This document shows positions 1 through 6,141 of a stretch of DNA of 8,195 nucleotides, piece by piece. Both the position numbers and the translations under genes were made by a program. The notes beneath the pieces were generated by a model. The model was given only the letters and a program-made list of their open reading frames with translations. It was not told where the DNA came from and did not search any database. Source of the DNA: an uncultured Clostridium sp. (GTDB taxonomy: Bacteria; Bacillota; Clostridia; TANB77; CAG-508); contig USJO01000039.1 of NCBI GenBank assembly GCA_900555075.1, forward strand, positions 1 to 8,195, read 5' to 3'. Each line of letters starts with the position of its first letter. The first letter of the stretch is position 1.

Positions 1-9
1 TTCTCACTC

Positions 10-45
10 TGTCAACACTTTTTTTGAAAATATTTTAAAAAGTTT
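10..45 (-). promoter_or_regulatory. Partial promoter: -35 hexamer with AT-rich upstream tract, leading out of the window
   Basis: Read on the minus strand, a perfect TTGACA lies at 15-10. Immediately upstream (16-45) is a run of A and T tracts like the UP elements of strong Firmicutes promoters. Only nine bases remain after the hexamer, so the -10 element and the gene it would serve lie outside the window. The site sits about 110 bp beyond the prsA terminator, as expected for the start of a new transcription unit. The call rests on the -35 and its A-tract context alone. Confidence 0.35.
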
Positions 46-123
46 TTTCCTTTCTTTGTTACCTTAATACATAAACCTTAAACTAGTATAACTAGCCATT
101 ATTTTTTCTCCATTTTGTATAAT

Positions 124-162
124 AAAAAATTACAAATTGCAATACTTTTTGCAATTTGTAAT
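124..162 (-). terminator. Intrinsic terminator of the nrdD-nrdG-prsA end
   Basis: A perfect 14-bp inverted repeat (129-142 with 149-162, half-site ATTACAAATTGCAA) encloses a 6-nt loop. On the minus strand it is followed by six Ts (129-124, the first shared with the stem base). It starts 12 bp after the prsA stop codon, the right place and orientation to end the transcript. The stem is AT-rich but long. The central 12 bp of the stem recur in the terminator after rpmA. Confidence 0.88.
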
Positions 163-174
163 ATATTTGTAATA

Positions 175-1158
175 TTATGAATTCGTGTCTTCCTTATATA
201 GTTCTTCACAATATTCTTCATATTTTTTATTTAGTTCTTTATCTAATATTTTTAAGTTGTTTTCTTTTCTTAATTCAACAAATGCTTTGTCTGGTATGTT
301 TTGATCTTTATTAATAGAATCTGTTGATAATGTTTCTATTATTGCTTCTCTTAAATCATCTATTGTTGATGTTGCTAGTCTGTGTACTATATGATATCCA
401 TATGTTGTTTTTATTGGCGTTTTGCTATATTCACCATCTTTTAATGCTATCAATTCATCTATATATACTTGCTGAAGTGATGATGATTTTCCTTGGAATC
501 CTAATTCTTCATATACTATTTTGTCCTTATATTCTTCTACAACTTCATTAAAAGATTTACCTTCATTTAGTTTTGCTATTATTTCGTTAGCAAGTGCAAG
601 TGCTTGGTCATCTGTTACTGTATCTGATATTTTTACTAAAATATGTTCTGAATCGTATGTTTCTATTTTATCTTTATTTTCATCATAATATTTTTGAACT
701 GCCCCTGGCTCTAGTTTTTTTTCTAAGTAATCATATAGGTATTTGTTAGATTTTATATTTACTTTGATGTCTTCTAAGAATTCGTCATAAGTTGAAAATC
801 CATACATTTCTAAAAATTCTTGCTCAGAATATCCATTTGATGTATAGGAGTCTATATAATAGTCTGCTTGCTCTTTTGCCTCTTTTTCTTCCTCTTCAGT
901 TAATGTATATATATCATTTAAAATAGTCTTATCAATTTCACTCATCATTAATTTAAAACCACTAGTTAGTTTGACTTTATTGTTTATTGTTTTGGCTGAA
1001 ATTGTTTTACCATTTATTGTAGCTAGTCGGTTTTTAAAATAATTTATGCAAAGTACCACTAGACAAGTTATTACTATCCCTATTATCAAACCTATAACAG
1101 CTGATATTATAGTTTCCTTTGTAATAATTGTTTTTTTATTTTTTTGTTTTTCTTCCAT
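175..1158 (-). CDS. prsA: Membrane-anchored parvulin-type peptidyl-prolyl cis-trans isomerase (PrsA/SurA-like foldase)
   Basis: The predicted 327-residue protein would assist folding of secreted proteins on the outer face of the membrane by isomerising prolyl bonds. Residues 1-16 are hydrophilic and lysine-rich; about 17-41 form one hydrophobic segment acting as a signal anchor. An NGKTIS motif near 49-54 resembles the start of SurA/PrsA N-terminal chaperone domains. The parvulin (rotamase) domain spans about 168-262: SEHILVK at 170-176, LNEGKSF at 197-203, ELGFQG at 218-223, and YGYHIV at 253-258. Typical PrsA proteins are lipoproteins, but neither membrane-segment cysteine (32, 37) sits in a good lipobox, so a transmembrane anchor is more likely. 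The ATG is preceded by AGAGAGGAAA, with AGGA 8 nt upstream. The gene starts 69 bp after nrdG and may share its transcript or use its own weak promoter. The fold assignment is firm; the name prsA is by similarity and synteny was not checked. Confidence 0.85.
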   Translation of the reverse strand: MEEKQKNKKTIITKETIISAVIGLIIGIVITCLVVLCINYFKNRLATINGKTISAKTINNKVKLTSGFKLMMSEIDKTILNDIYTLTEEEEKEAKEQADYYIDSYTSNGYSEQEFLEMYGFSTYDEFLEDIKVNIKSNKYLYDYLEKKLEPGAVQKYYDENKDKIETYDSEHILVKISDTVTDDQALALANEIIAKLNEGKSFNEVVEEYKDKIVYEELGFQGKSSSLQQVYIDELIALKDGEYSKTPIKTTYGYHIVHRLATSTIDDLREAIIETLSTDSINKDQNIPDKAFVELRKENNLKILDKELNKKYEEYCEELYKEDTNS

Positions 1159-1190
1159 AATTAATTTCCTCTCTTTTTTAATTTTAACAT

Positions 1191-1196
1191 ATTATA
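1191..1196 (-). promoter_or_regulatory. Possible -10 element for the prsA-like gene
   Basis: A perfect TATAAT on the minus strand lies in the 69-bp gap between nrdG and the prsA-like gene and would give a leader of about 25 nt. No convincing -35 hexamer exists at 16-18 bp; the nearest candidate is GGTTAA. It could be a weak promoter, or chance in AT-rich DNA with the gene transcribed from upstream. Confidence 0.35.
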
Positions 1197-1227
1197 TGCA
1201 TAGTTTATTAAATTAACCTTAAATTAA

Positions 1228-1731
1228 TTAAATTTTGTATTCTATAAATTGATGTGTTTTTAAACTGTTCTTCACATCCAAAATTCGTTGATTTGATGAA
1301 CCTCTAAATTTAAGTGTTGGATCCTTTTTATCTAATTTAAATTCTCCATCAACCAAAACATCTATATCTTTTAAACACTGATTTGTATCTTCATCATTTC
1401 TTGCTAATAGTTCGTCTAATGTGTATCCTGAATAACACCAAACATTAAAGTTTGGTCTCATTGCTTTCACGTCTTGTATAAATTTATGTACTTCATTTAT
1501 ATTTTCTTTGCATAAAGGCTCTCCACCACTTATTGTTATTCCTTTTAGAATCGAATTTTCTTTTATTCTGTCTAATATTTCTTGTTTGTCAAATTCTTCA
1601 CCATAGCCAAAATCTTGAGCTTCTTTATTATGGCATCCTGGGCAATGATGCGGACATCCACTAACAAACAGTACTGCTCTCCAGCCTTCCCCGTTTGAAA
1701 TACTTTCATCATAAAATCCTGCTATTTTCAT
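1228..1731 (-). CDS. nrdG: Anaerobic ribonucleotide reductase activating protein (radical SAM)
   Basis: NrdG uses a [4Fe-4S] cluster and S-adenosylmethionine to generate the glycyl radical on NrdD, and is cytosolic. From the chosen start it has 167 residues, a usual length for the family. The cluster motif CxxxCxxC is Cys26, Cys30 and Cys33 (CPHHCPGC), preceded by GEGWRAVLFVSG, typical of NrdG. The SAM-binding GGEP motif follows (ITISGGEPL). A GTG at 1738-1740 would add three residues, but it lies in the ribosome binding sequence AAGGTGAT. The ATG at 1729-1731 is 6 nt beyond AAGGTG and begins MKIAGFYD, matching family N-termini, so I chose that. It lies about 80 bp downstream of nrdD, clearly in the same operon, with a GC-rich hairpin between them. 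All key residues are present. Confidence 0.95.
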   Translation of the reverse strand: MKIAGFYDESISNGEGWRAVLFVSGCPHHCPGCHNKEAQDFGYGEEFDKQEILDRIKENSILKGITISGGEPLCKENINEVHKFIQDVKAMRPNFNVWCYSGYTLDELLARNDEDTNQCLKDIDVLVDGEFKLDKKDPTLKFRGSSNQRILDVKNSLKTHQFIEYKI

Positions 1732-1764
1732 ATTTATCACCTTGTCTTGTTTAATTTGAATATC

Positions 1765-1788
1765 TGGGCGGACATAGAAATCCGCCCA
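1765..1788 (-). other. GC-rich intercistronic hairpin between nrdD and nrdG
   Basis: An 8-bp perfect stem (TGGGCGGA at 1765-1772, TCCGCCCA at 1781-1788) closes an 8-nt loop. It is one of the few GC-rich stretches in this AT-rich window. On the minus strand the following bases are not a T-tract, so it is a poor intrinsic terminator. Possible roles, all inferred: protecting the upstream nrdD message from 3' exonucleases, marking a processing site, or lowering nrdG expression relative to nrdD. NrdG is needed in smaller amounts than its target enzyme. Confidence 0.75.
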
Positions 1789-1810
1789 TTACAAAATACA
1801 TCTATTATTT

Positions 1811-4081
1811 TTAACAGTGTGTTACTCTATCATGTAATTCGGCTAGTTTTCCTTTGTTCCAACGTGATGTTGTTCCTACTAAGTATCCTGTAATTCTTTG
1901 TATTGTATCTATGTTTTCACTATGGCAAACTGGGCACACCTTTAAGTTTGCATCTGCATTTTCAAATCCACAATCTAAACATCTTGACCTTGTATGGTTT
2001 ATTGACCCATATCCCATATTGTATTTATCCATTAAGTCTACAACTGCTTCTACTGTATCTGGATTGTGTGTTGCATCTCCATCTAATTCTATATAGAAAA
2101 TATGTCCTGCATTTGTTAGTGCATGATATGGTGCTTCTATTTTTGCTTTATGTTCTGCTGTACATTTGTACCATACTGGAACATGATTACTGTTTGTATA
2201 GTAATCTCTATCTGTTACGCCTATTATTGTTCCAAATTCTTTTCTATCCATTTTAGTAAATTTGCCTGATAAACCTTCTGCTGGTGTTGCTAATAATGAG
2301 TAGTTTAAGTCATATCTTTCTGCATATCTATCACATGCTTCTTTCATTTGGGTAACTATTTCTAGCCCTAGTTTTTGAGATTTTTCAGATTCTGCATGAT
2401 GTTTTCCTGTAAGTGCTATTAAACATTCTGCCAATCCTATAAATCCAATACTTAGTGTTCCATGTTTTAATACCTCTTCAACTTTATCTTCAGGACGAAG
2501 TTTTTCACTATCTTGCCATAATCCAGACATTAATAGTGGGAATTGTTTTGCTACTGCTGTGCATTGGAATTTGTATCTATCATATAATTGTCTTGCGGCT
2601 ATGTCCATGTATGTTTCTAGTTTGTTTAAGAATATCTTTTTAACTTCTTTGTTGTATTTTTCTGTCATGTATTGTTCACTATCTTTTCCAAGTTCAAAGT
2701 TCATTCTTAAGTTTGCTTGTGCTTCTTTTGCAGCCTCTATGGCTATTTTTACTAAGTTTACTGTTGTGAAGGATAGATTTCCCCTTCCTATAGATGTTTT
2801 TTCTCCATGTCTATTTGCAAAAACTCTTGTTCTGCAACCCATTGTTGCAACTTCATAATAGTATCTATTTGGATCATCTGCTTTCCATTTATCATGTTTA
2901 TTAAATGTAGCATCTAAGTTTAAGAAATTTGGAAAAAATCTTTTTGCTGTTACTCTACATGCCAATTTGTATAAGTCATAGTTTCTATCTTCTGGTAAGT
3001 AGTTAATTCCTCTTTTCTTTTTCCAAATTTGAATTGGGAATATTGGTGTTTCTCCATTTCCAACTCCTTCTTCTGTTGATAAAAGCATTTCTCTTATTAT
3101 ACATCTTCCTTCTGGTGAATCATCTGTTCCATAATTTATTGAACTAAATACAACTTGGTTACCACCTCTTGAGTGAATTGTATTCATATTATGTATAAAA
3201 GCCTCCATTGCTTGATGCACTCTATTTACAGTACTGTTTATTGCTAATTGTATGTATTTTTCATCTCCCTTTAAATCTTTTGTTTCAGCTTTTATATAGT
3301 CTTTTACTTTATAGTTATATAATCTTGATAAATCTTCATCTACAACTTTTTCTATTTTTTTAATTTCTTCCACAAATGTTGTTTTTACAAATGGTGCTAA
3401 ATAGTAGTCAAATGCTGGAATTGCTTGTCCTCCATGCATTTCATTTTGCACAGTTTCTAATGATATACATCCAATTATACTTGCTGTTTCTATCCTTTTT
3501 GCTGGTCTTGAGCTTCCATGTCCAGCTCTAAATCCATTTTTCAAAATTTTGTCTAATGGATGTTGAATACAGGTTAAACTCTTTGTTGGATAATAGTCTT
3601 TGTCATGAATATGAATATATCCTTCTTTTACAGCATTTCTTGCTTCAGTTGATAATAAAAAATCATCAACAAATGGTTTTGTTGTCTCACTTGCAAATTT
3701 CATCATCATTCCTGCTGGTGTATCTGCATTCATATTTGCATTTTCACGTGTTACATCATTTGATTTTGTTTCTATAATCTCAAGAAACATATCTTTTGTT
3801 TTTGCTTTTCTGGCTACATCTCTATTGTATCTATATGTAATATATGCTTGGGCTACTTCTTTCCTTGATGAACCCATTAGTTTTTTTTCAACCAAGTCTT
3901 GTATTTCATAAACAGATACTTGTACCTTGTCCTTTACTTGATTACGAACACTATCTGCTATCTTTGTGGCCAAATCAATGTCTACTCCTCCTAGTGTGTT
4001 TGACATTGCTAAGGTAATTGCCTTAATAATTCTTTCTTCATTAAATTCAGTAATTCTTCCATCTCTTTTAATAATTTGCAT
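1811..4081 (-). CDS. nrdD: Anaerobic (class III) ribonucleoside-triphosphate reductase, large subunit
   Basis: This cytosolic glycyl-radical enzyme reduces ribonucleoside triphosphates to deoxyribonucleotides without oxygen. The 756 residues begin with an ATP-cone domain (about 1-95; IIKRDGR at 3-9) for allosteric activity control. The catalytic ten-stranded barrel follows. Cys416 in MGCRT is the likely thiyl-radical cysteine, by resemblance to the E. coli MGCRS segment; Cys171 in LTCIQHP is a candidate second catalytic cysteine. Near the C-terminus four cysteines (701, 704, 716, 719; CxxC pairs) form the structural zinc site. The glycyl-radical motif RITGY then places the radical on Gly732, and the end DRVTHC is typical. 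The ATG is preceded by AAAAGGGGAG with about 9 nt spacing. The gene has its own promoter and long leader, and nrdG follows. No expected residue is missing. Confidence 0.97.
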   Translation of the reverse strand: MQIIKRDGRITEFNEERIIKAITLAMSNTLGGVDIDLATKIADSVRNQVKDKVQVSVYEIQDLVEKKLMGSSRKEVAQAYITYRYNRDVARKAKTKDMFLEIIETKSNDVTRENANMNADTPAGMMMKFASETTKPFVDDFLLSTEARNAVKEGYIHIHDKDYYPTKSLTCIQHPLDKILKNGFRAGHGSSRPAKRIETASIIGCISLETVQNEMHGGQAIPAFDYYLAPFVKTTFVEEIKKIEKVVDEDLSRLYNYKVKDYIKAETKDLKGDEKYIQLAINSTVNRVHQAMEAFIHNMNTIHSRGGNQVVFSSINYGTDDSPEGRCIIREMLLSTEEGVGNGETPIFPIQIWKKKRGINYLPEDRNYDLYKLACRVTAKRFFPNFLNLDATFNKHDKWKADDPNRYYYEVATMGCRTRVFANRHGEKTSIGRGNLSFTTVNLVKIAIEAAKEAQANLRMNFELGKDSEQYMTEKYNKEVKKIFLNKLETYMDIAARQLYDRYKFQCTAVAKQFPLLMSGLWQDSEKLRPEDKVEEVLKHGTLSIGFIGLAECLIALTGKHHAESEKSQKLGLEIVTQMKEACDRYAERYDLNYSLLATPAEGLSGKFTKMDRKEFGTIIGVTDRDYYTNSNHVPVWYKCTAEHKAKIEAPYHALTNAGHIFYIELDGDATHNPDTVEAVVDLMDKYNMGYGSINHTRSRCLDCGFENADANLKVCPVCHSENIDTIQRITGYLVGTTSRWNKGKLAELHDRVTHC

Positions 4082-4279
4082 AGTACATCTCTCCCCTTTT
4101 AGTTTTATTTATATTTTGCTTCTTTTGTTATATTTAAAATCGAAACTTTTGTTTTCTAACATAGACCTATTAATTTGTTTCGGGAAATTGTAGAAACGCC
4201 ACATTACTACAATCAAGAGACTTTGATAGGTTTAGACAAAAAATCTTTAGTGTAAACTTTAATGTATTTCTTAAATTGT
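4082..4279 (-). promoter_or_regulatory. Long structured 5' leader of nrdD (candidate cis-regulatory RNA)
   Basis: About 200 nt separate the predicted transcription start from the nrdD ATG, and no credible reading frame lies between. Several inverted repeats can pair in the minus-strand RNA: 4226-4231 with 4165-4170 (6 bp, outer stem); 4223-4227 with 4212-4216 (5 bp, 6-nt loop); 4207-4213 with 4187-4193 (7 bp, 13-nt loop). The GAAAC at 4181-4177 can pair with GTTTC at 4197-4193 or, as CGAAAC, with GTTTCG at 4146-4141, giving mutually exclusive folds. A further 8-nt repeat with one mismatch (4230-4237, 4250-4257) lies nearer the 5' end. A UUUCCC stretch (4188-4183) could reach the Shine-Dalgarno AAGGGGAG. 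I do not recognise a known riboswitch class. AT-rich DNA makes short pairings common, so this is a candidate only. Confidence 0.45.
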
Positions 4280-4328
4280 ATTCCTATTTTATATTAAAAA
4301 TAATATAATGTCAATATAAAATAGGAAT
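4280..4328. repeat. Perfect 16-bp inverted repeat embracing the nrdD promoter (possible operator)
   Basis: Arm ATTCCTATTTTATATT (4280-4295) is exactly complementary, inverted, to 4313-4328, with a 17-bp gap. One arm covers the -10 element; the other covers the first two bases of the -35 and sequence upstream of it. The predicted transcript starts at or just beyond the edge of the repeat, so the palindrome would act mainly as DNA, for instance as a two-site operator, rather than as an RNA hairpin. The arms do not match NrdR boxes, and no regulator can be named. Confidence 0.7.
4286..4314 (-). promoter_or_regulatory. nrdD-nrdG promoter
   Basis: On the minus strand TTGACA (4314-4309) is followed after exactly 17 bp by TAAAAT (4291-4286), a near-consensus housekeeping sigma promoter. 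Transcription would begin around 4279-4280, giving the nrdD leader of about 200 nt. Reading TATAAA as the -10 instead would leave only 15 bp of spacing. Confidence 0.8.
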
Positions 4329-4335
4329 TTGTAAT

Positions 4336-4362
4336 ATTACATTTTTGTTACAAAAATGTAAT
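4336..4362. terminator. Inverted repeat after the small membrane protein gene, possible terminator
   Basis: The 12-bp perfect arms ATTACATTTTTG (4336-4347) and CAAAAATGTAAT (4351-4362) are separated by 3 nt. It lies 16 bp past the stop codon of the gene at 4379-4792, between that gene and the nrdD promoter, where a terminator is expected. On the minus strand, however, the bases after the stem are ATTACAAATTCC rather than a T-tract. The T-rich side (ACTTTTTT) lies on the plus strand. It may block transcription in either direction or merely end the minus-strand transcript weakly. Confidence 0.5.
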
Positions 4363-4378
4363 ACTTTTTTAATATTTT

Positions 4379-4792
4379 TTATCTTCTTCTGTATCTGTTG
4401 CATCCACATCCACAGCTGTTATTATGAGAATTATTTGTACTATTGTTTAGCAAATCTTCTACTGTATCACATACACTTTCATTATCATTATTATTGTTGT
4501 TACTATTGTTATTATTATTGGAAAGCAAGTCTTGTAGTAAGTCACATATATTATGTTCATCTTTATCTCTCTCACATAGTAGGTGAACAATAAGTGCTGT
4601 TATGAATGATAATATTGTATATGCAAGTGTTGCTATTAAAAAGTTTACACCAAATACTGCAAAGGTTAATATTATAAAAACTGCAAATATTATACTTGCA
4701 ACAATAATTGGGTTTTTAAGTAGTTTTTCTAAGACTATTGAGAATATTATAACTGCTATTGGAAATGCAAAGAAAAATAATAAAGTATTCAT
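4379..4792 (-). CDS. Small membrane protein (DUF2651-like) with Asn- and Cys-rich tail
   Basis: The 137-residue protein has a hydrophobic N-terminal part with three likely membrane segments (about 2-20, 28-48, 50-72). Features such as a PIAVIIFSIVLEKLLKNP stretch and a TFAVF segment look like the DUF2651 (YbeF-like) family of Firmicutes membrane proteins, whose function is unknown. That assignment is from memory of the family pattern. The hydrophilic tail, from about residue 75, contains two imperfect copies of a CDxxxDLL-type unit (CDLLQDLLSNN, CDTVEDLLNNS). These are separated by runs of asparagine, and the protein ends in CGCGCNRYRRR. Cysteine spacing in CGCGC suggests metal binding or disulfide cross-linking, as in some spore-coat proteins, but this is inference. 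The start has GGAGG 6 nt upstream, and both lie in a strong hairpin. The gene stands 74 bp behind obg, and no separate promoter is evident. Confidence 0.82.
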   Translation of the reverse strand: MNTLLFFFAFPIAVIIFSIVLEKLLKNPIIVASIIFAVFIILTFAVFGVNFLIATLAYTILSFITALIVHLLCERDKDEHNICDLLQDLLSNNNNNSNNNNNDNESVCDTVEDLLNNSTNNSHNNSCGCGCNRYRRR

Positions 4793-4823
4793 ACTATACC
4801 TCCACTATATAGTATGAATACTT
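4783..4823 (-). promoter_or_regulatory. Perfect 16-bp hairpin over the ribosome binding site and start codon
   Basis: Arms 4783-4798 and 4808-4823 are perfectly complementary (half-site AAGTATTCATACTATA read on the plus strand). In the minus-strand mRNA the 9-nt loop is UAGUGGAGG, so the Shine-Dalgarno bases are displayed in the loop. The AUG of the downstream gene (4792-4790) is buried in the 3' arm. The RNA directly after the stem reads UAUUAUUUUUCUUU, U-rich enough to act as an intrinsic terminator for transcripts coming from obg. It could therefore be the obg terminator or attenuator, a translational switch, or a DNA operator. The repeat itself is certain; its role is inferred. Confidence 0.8.
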
Positions 4824-4866
4824 CTATTTTTTTGACACAGTCTTAAATATTTATTTAGAGTTATAT

Positions 4867-6141
4867 TTAATTGTACCAATCAAATTCCCAGTCATTAAAA
4901 CGTATTGTATCTCCATCTTGTGCTCCTGCTTTTCTTAAGGCTTCTTCTATACCTAAGTTTGCAAGCATCTTTTGGAAATAATACATTGATTCATTATCTG
5001 ATAAGTTTACTCTTGCCATTAGCTTGTCTACGTCTGGCCCTGACACAATAAATTCTCCATTTACTTTTTTAACTTCAAATCCCTGTTTCTCCTCTTTTAA
5101 TGTATATATTATCTTTTCGTCTGTTTCTACAATTTCTTCTTTTGGAAGCTCCTTTAATTCTTTAGCTACATCTTTAAATAGTTCTTTTAATCCTTCTCCT
5201 GTTGCTGCTGAGATTTTATGTGTTTTTATGTTTAGCTTTTCTGCCATTTCTTTTAGATTGTTGTACGAGGTTTCATCTTGCATAACATCAGCTTTATTCG
5301 CTACAATTATTTGTTTTCTGTTAGCTAATTTTTTACTGTATTTTTTTAGTTCCTCATTTATTGTTTTGAAATCGTCTACTGGATTTCTTCCTTCTGTTCC
5401 AGATACATCTATTATATGTAATAGTAATCTTGTTCTTTCAATATGACGTAAGAACTGTAATCCTAGTCCAACTCCTTGGCTTGCACCTTCTATTATACCT
5501 GGTATGTCTGCTATTACAAAGCTATCACCATATTCTGTTTTAATAACTCCAAGATTTGGTTCAAGTGTTGTAAAATGATAGTCTGCAATTTTAGGTCTTG
5601 CTGATGTTACCTTTGAAAGAATTGTAGATTTTCCTACATTTGGAAAGCCTATTAGTCCTACATCTGCTAATAATTTTAGCTCTAGTATTAGTTCCTTTTC
5701 AATTCCTTTTTCTCCACCTTGTGCAAAATGTGGTGCCTGCCTTGTTGCTGTTGCAAAATGTGAATTTCCTTTTCCTCCTCTTCCTCCTGGTAATACCAAT
5801 TCTTTTTGACCTGGTTTTGAAAGATCTGCTATCACTTTTCCTGTTTCATTATCTTTTATAACTGTTCCTAGAGGTACTTTAATATATAAATCCTCGCCTT
5901 TTTTTCCATAGCAGTTGTTTCCACTACCATTTTCGCCATTTTGAGCTTTGTACTTTTTGTTGTATCTAAAATTTATTAACGTATTTGAATCTGGGTCTAC
6001 GACGAAGTAAACATCTCCACCTTTTCCTCCGTCTCCACCATCTGGTCCTCCAGCTGCTACATACTTTTCTCTTCTAAATGTTATAGCTCCATTTCCACCA
6101 TTACCAGATTTGACATATATTTTTGTGTAATCTACTAACAT
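4867..6141 (-). CDS. obg: Obg family ribosome-associated GTPase
   Basis: Obg binds the 50S subunit and links GTP or ppGpp levels to ribosome assembly and stress responses. The 424 residues show the three expected parts. The glycine-rich Obg fold spans about 1-158 (GGxGGxGG repeats at 31-42). The G domain has G1 GFPNVGKST at 165-173, switch I TTLEPNLGV at 191-199, G3 DIPG at 212-215, G4 NKAD at 282-285 and G5 SAATGEG at 311-317. The C-terminal OCT domain spans about 345-424, as in Gram-positive Obg. The ATG overlaps the trpS stop by one base (TGATG), with AGGA 8 nt upstream, pointing to translational coupling. In many Firmicutes obg follows rpmA directly; here it is separated by a terminator, a promoter and trpS. 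Confidence 0.98.
   Translation of the reverse strand: MLVDYTKIYVKSGNGGNGAITFRREKYVAAGGPDGGDGGKGGDVYFVVDPDSNTLINFRYNKKYKAQNGENGSGNNCYGKKGEDLYIKVPLGTVIKDNETGKVIADLSKPGQKELVLPGGRGGKGNSHFATATRQAPHFAQGGEKGIEKELILELKLLADVGLIGFPNVGKSTILSKVTSARPKIADYHFTTLEPNLGVIKTEYGDSFVIADIPGIIEGASQGVGLGLQFLRHIERTRLLLHIIDVSGTEGRNPVDDFKTINEELKKYSKKLANRKQIIVANKADVMQDETSYNNLKEMAEKLNIKTHKISAATGEGLKELFKDVAKELKELPKEEIVETDEKIIYTLKEEKQGFEVKKVNGEFIVSGPDVDKLMARVNLSDNESMYYFQKMLANLGIEEALRKAGAQDGDTIRFNDWEFDWYN

Noticed and set aside
64..99. An 11-codon minus-strand reading frame (ATG at 99-97) with GGAG 8 nt upstream.
   Set aside because: Too short to judge, with no clear promoter after the terminator and no recognisable peptide; expected by chance.
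1732..1740. nrdG start at GTG 1738-1740.
   Set aside because: This GTG lies within the AAGGTGAT ribosome binding sequence; the ATG three codons later is correctly spaced.
4165..4231. GTTTCTAC in the nrdD leader looks like the J2/3 core of a purine riboswitch, with a closing ACCTAT/ATAGGT stem.
   Set aside because: The bases before it cannot form the required P2 hairpin, and the following AATTT/AAATT does not give a proper P3 with the conserved loop contacts.
4230..4257. GTTTACAC and GTCTAAAC on the minus strand as a pair of NrdR boxes.
   Set aside because: Only one imperfect dyad is present, lacking the ACACTATAT-type palindromes and the second box about 31 bp away. It is also downstream of the predicted start.
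4831..4836. TTGACA on the plus strand as a -35 element.
   Set aside because: No -10 at an acceptable distance, and no plus-strand gene follows.
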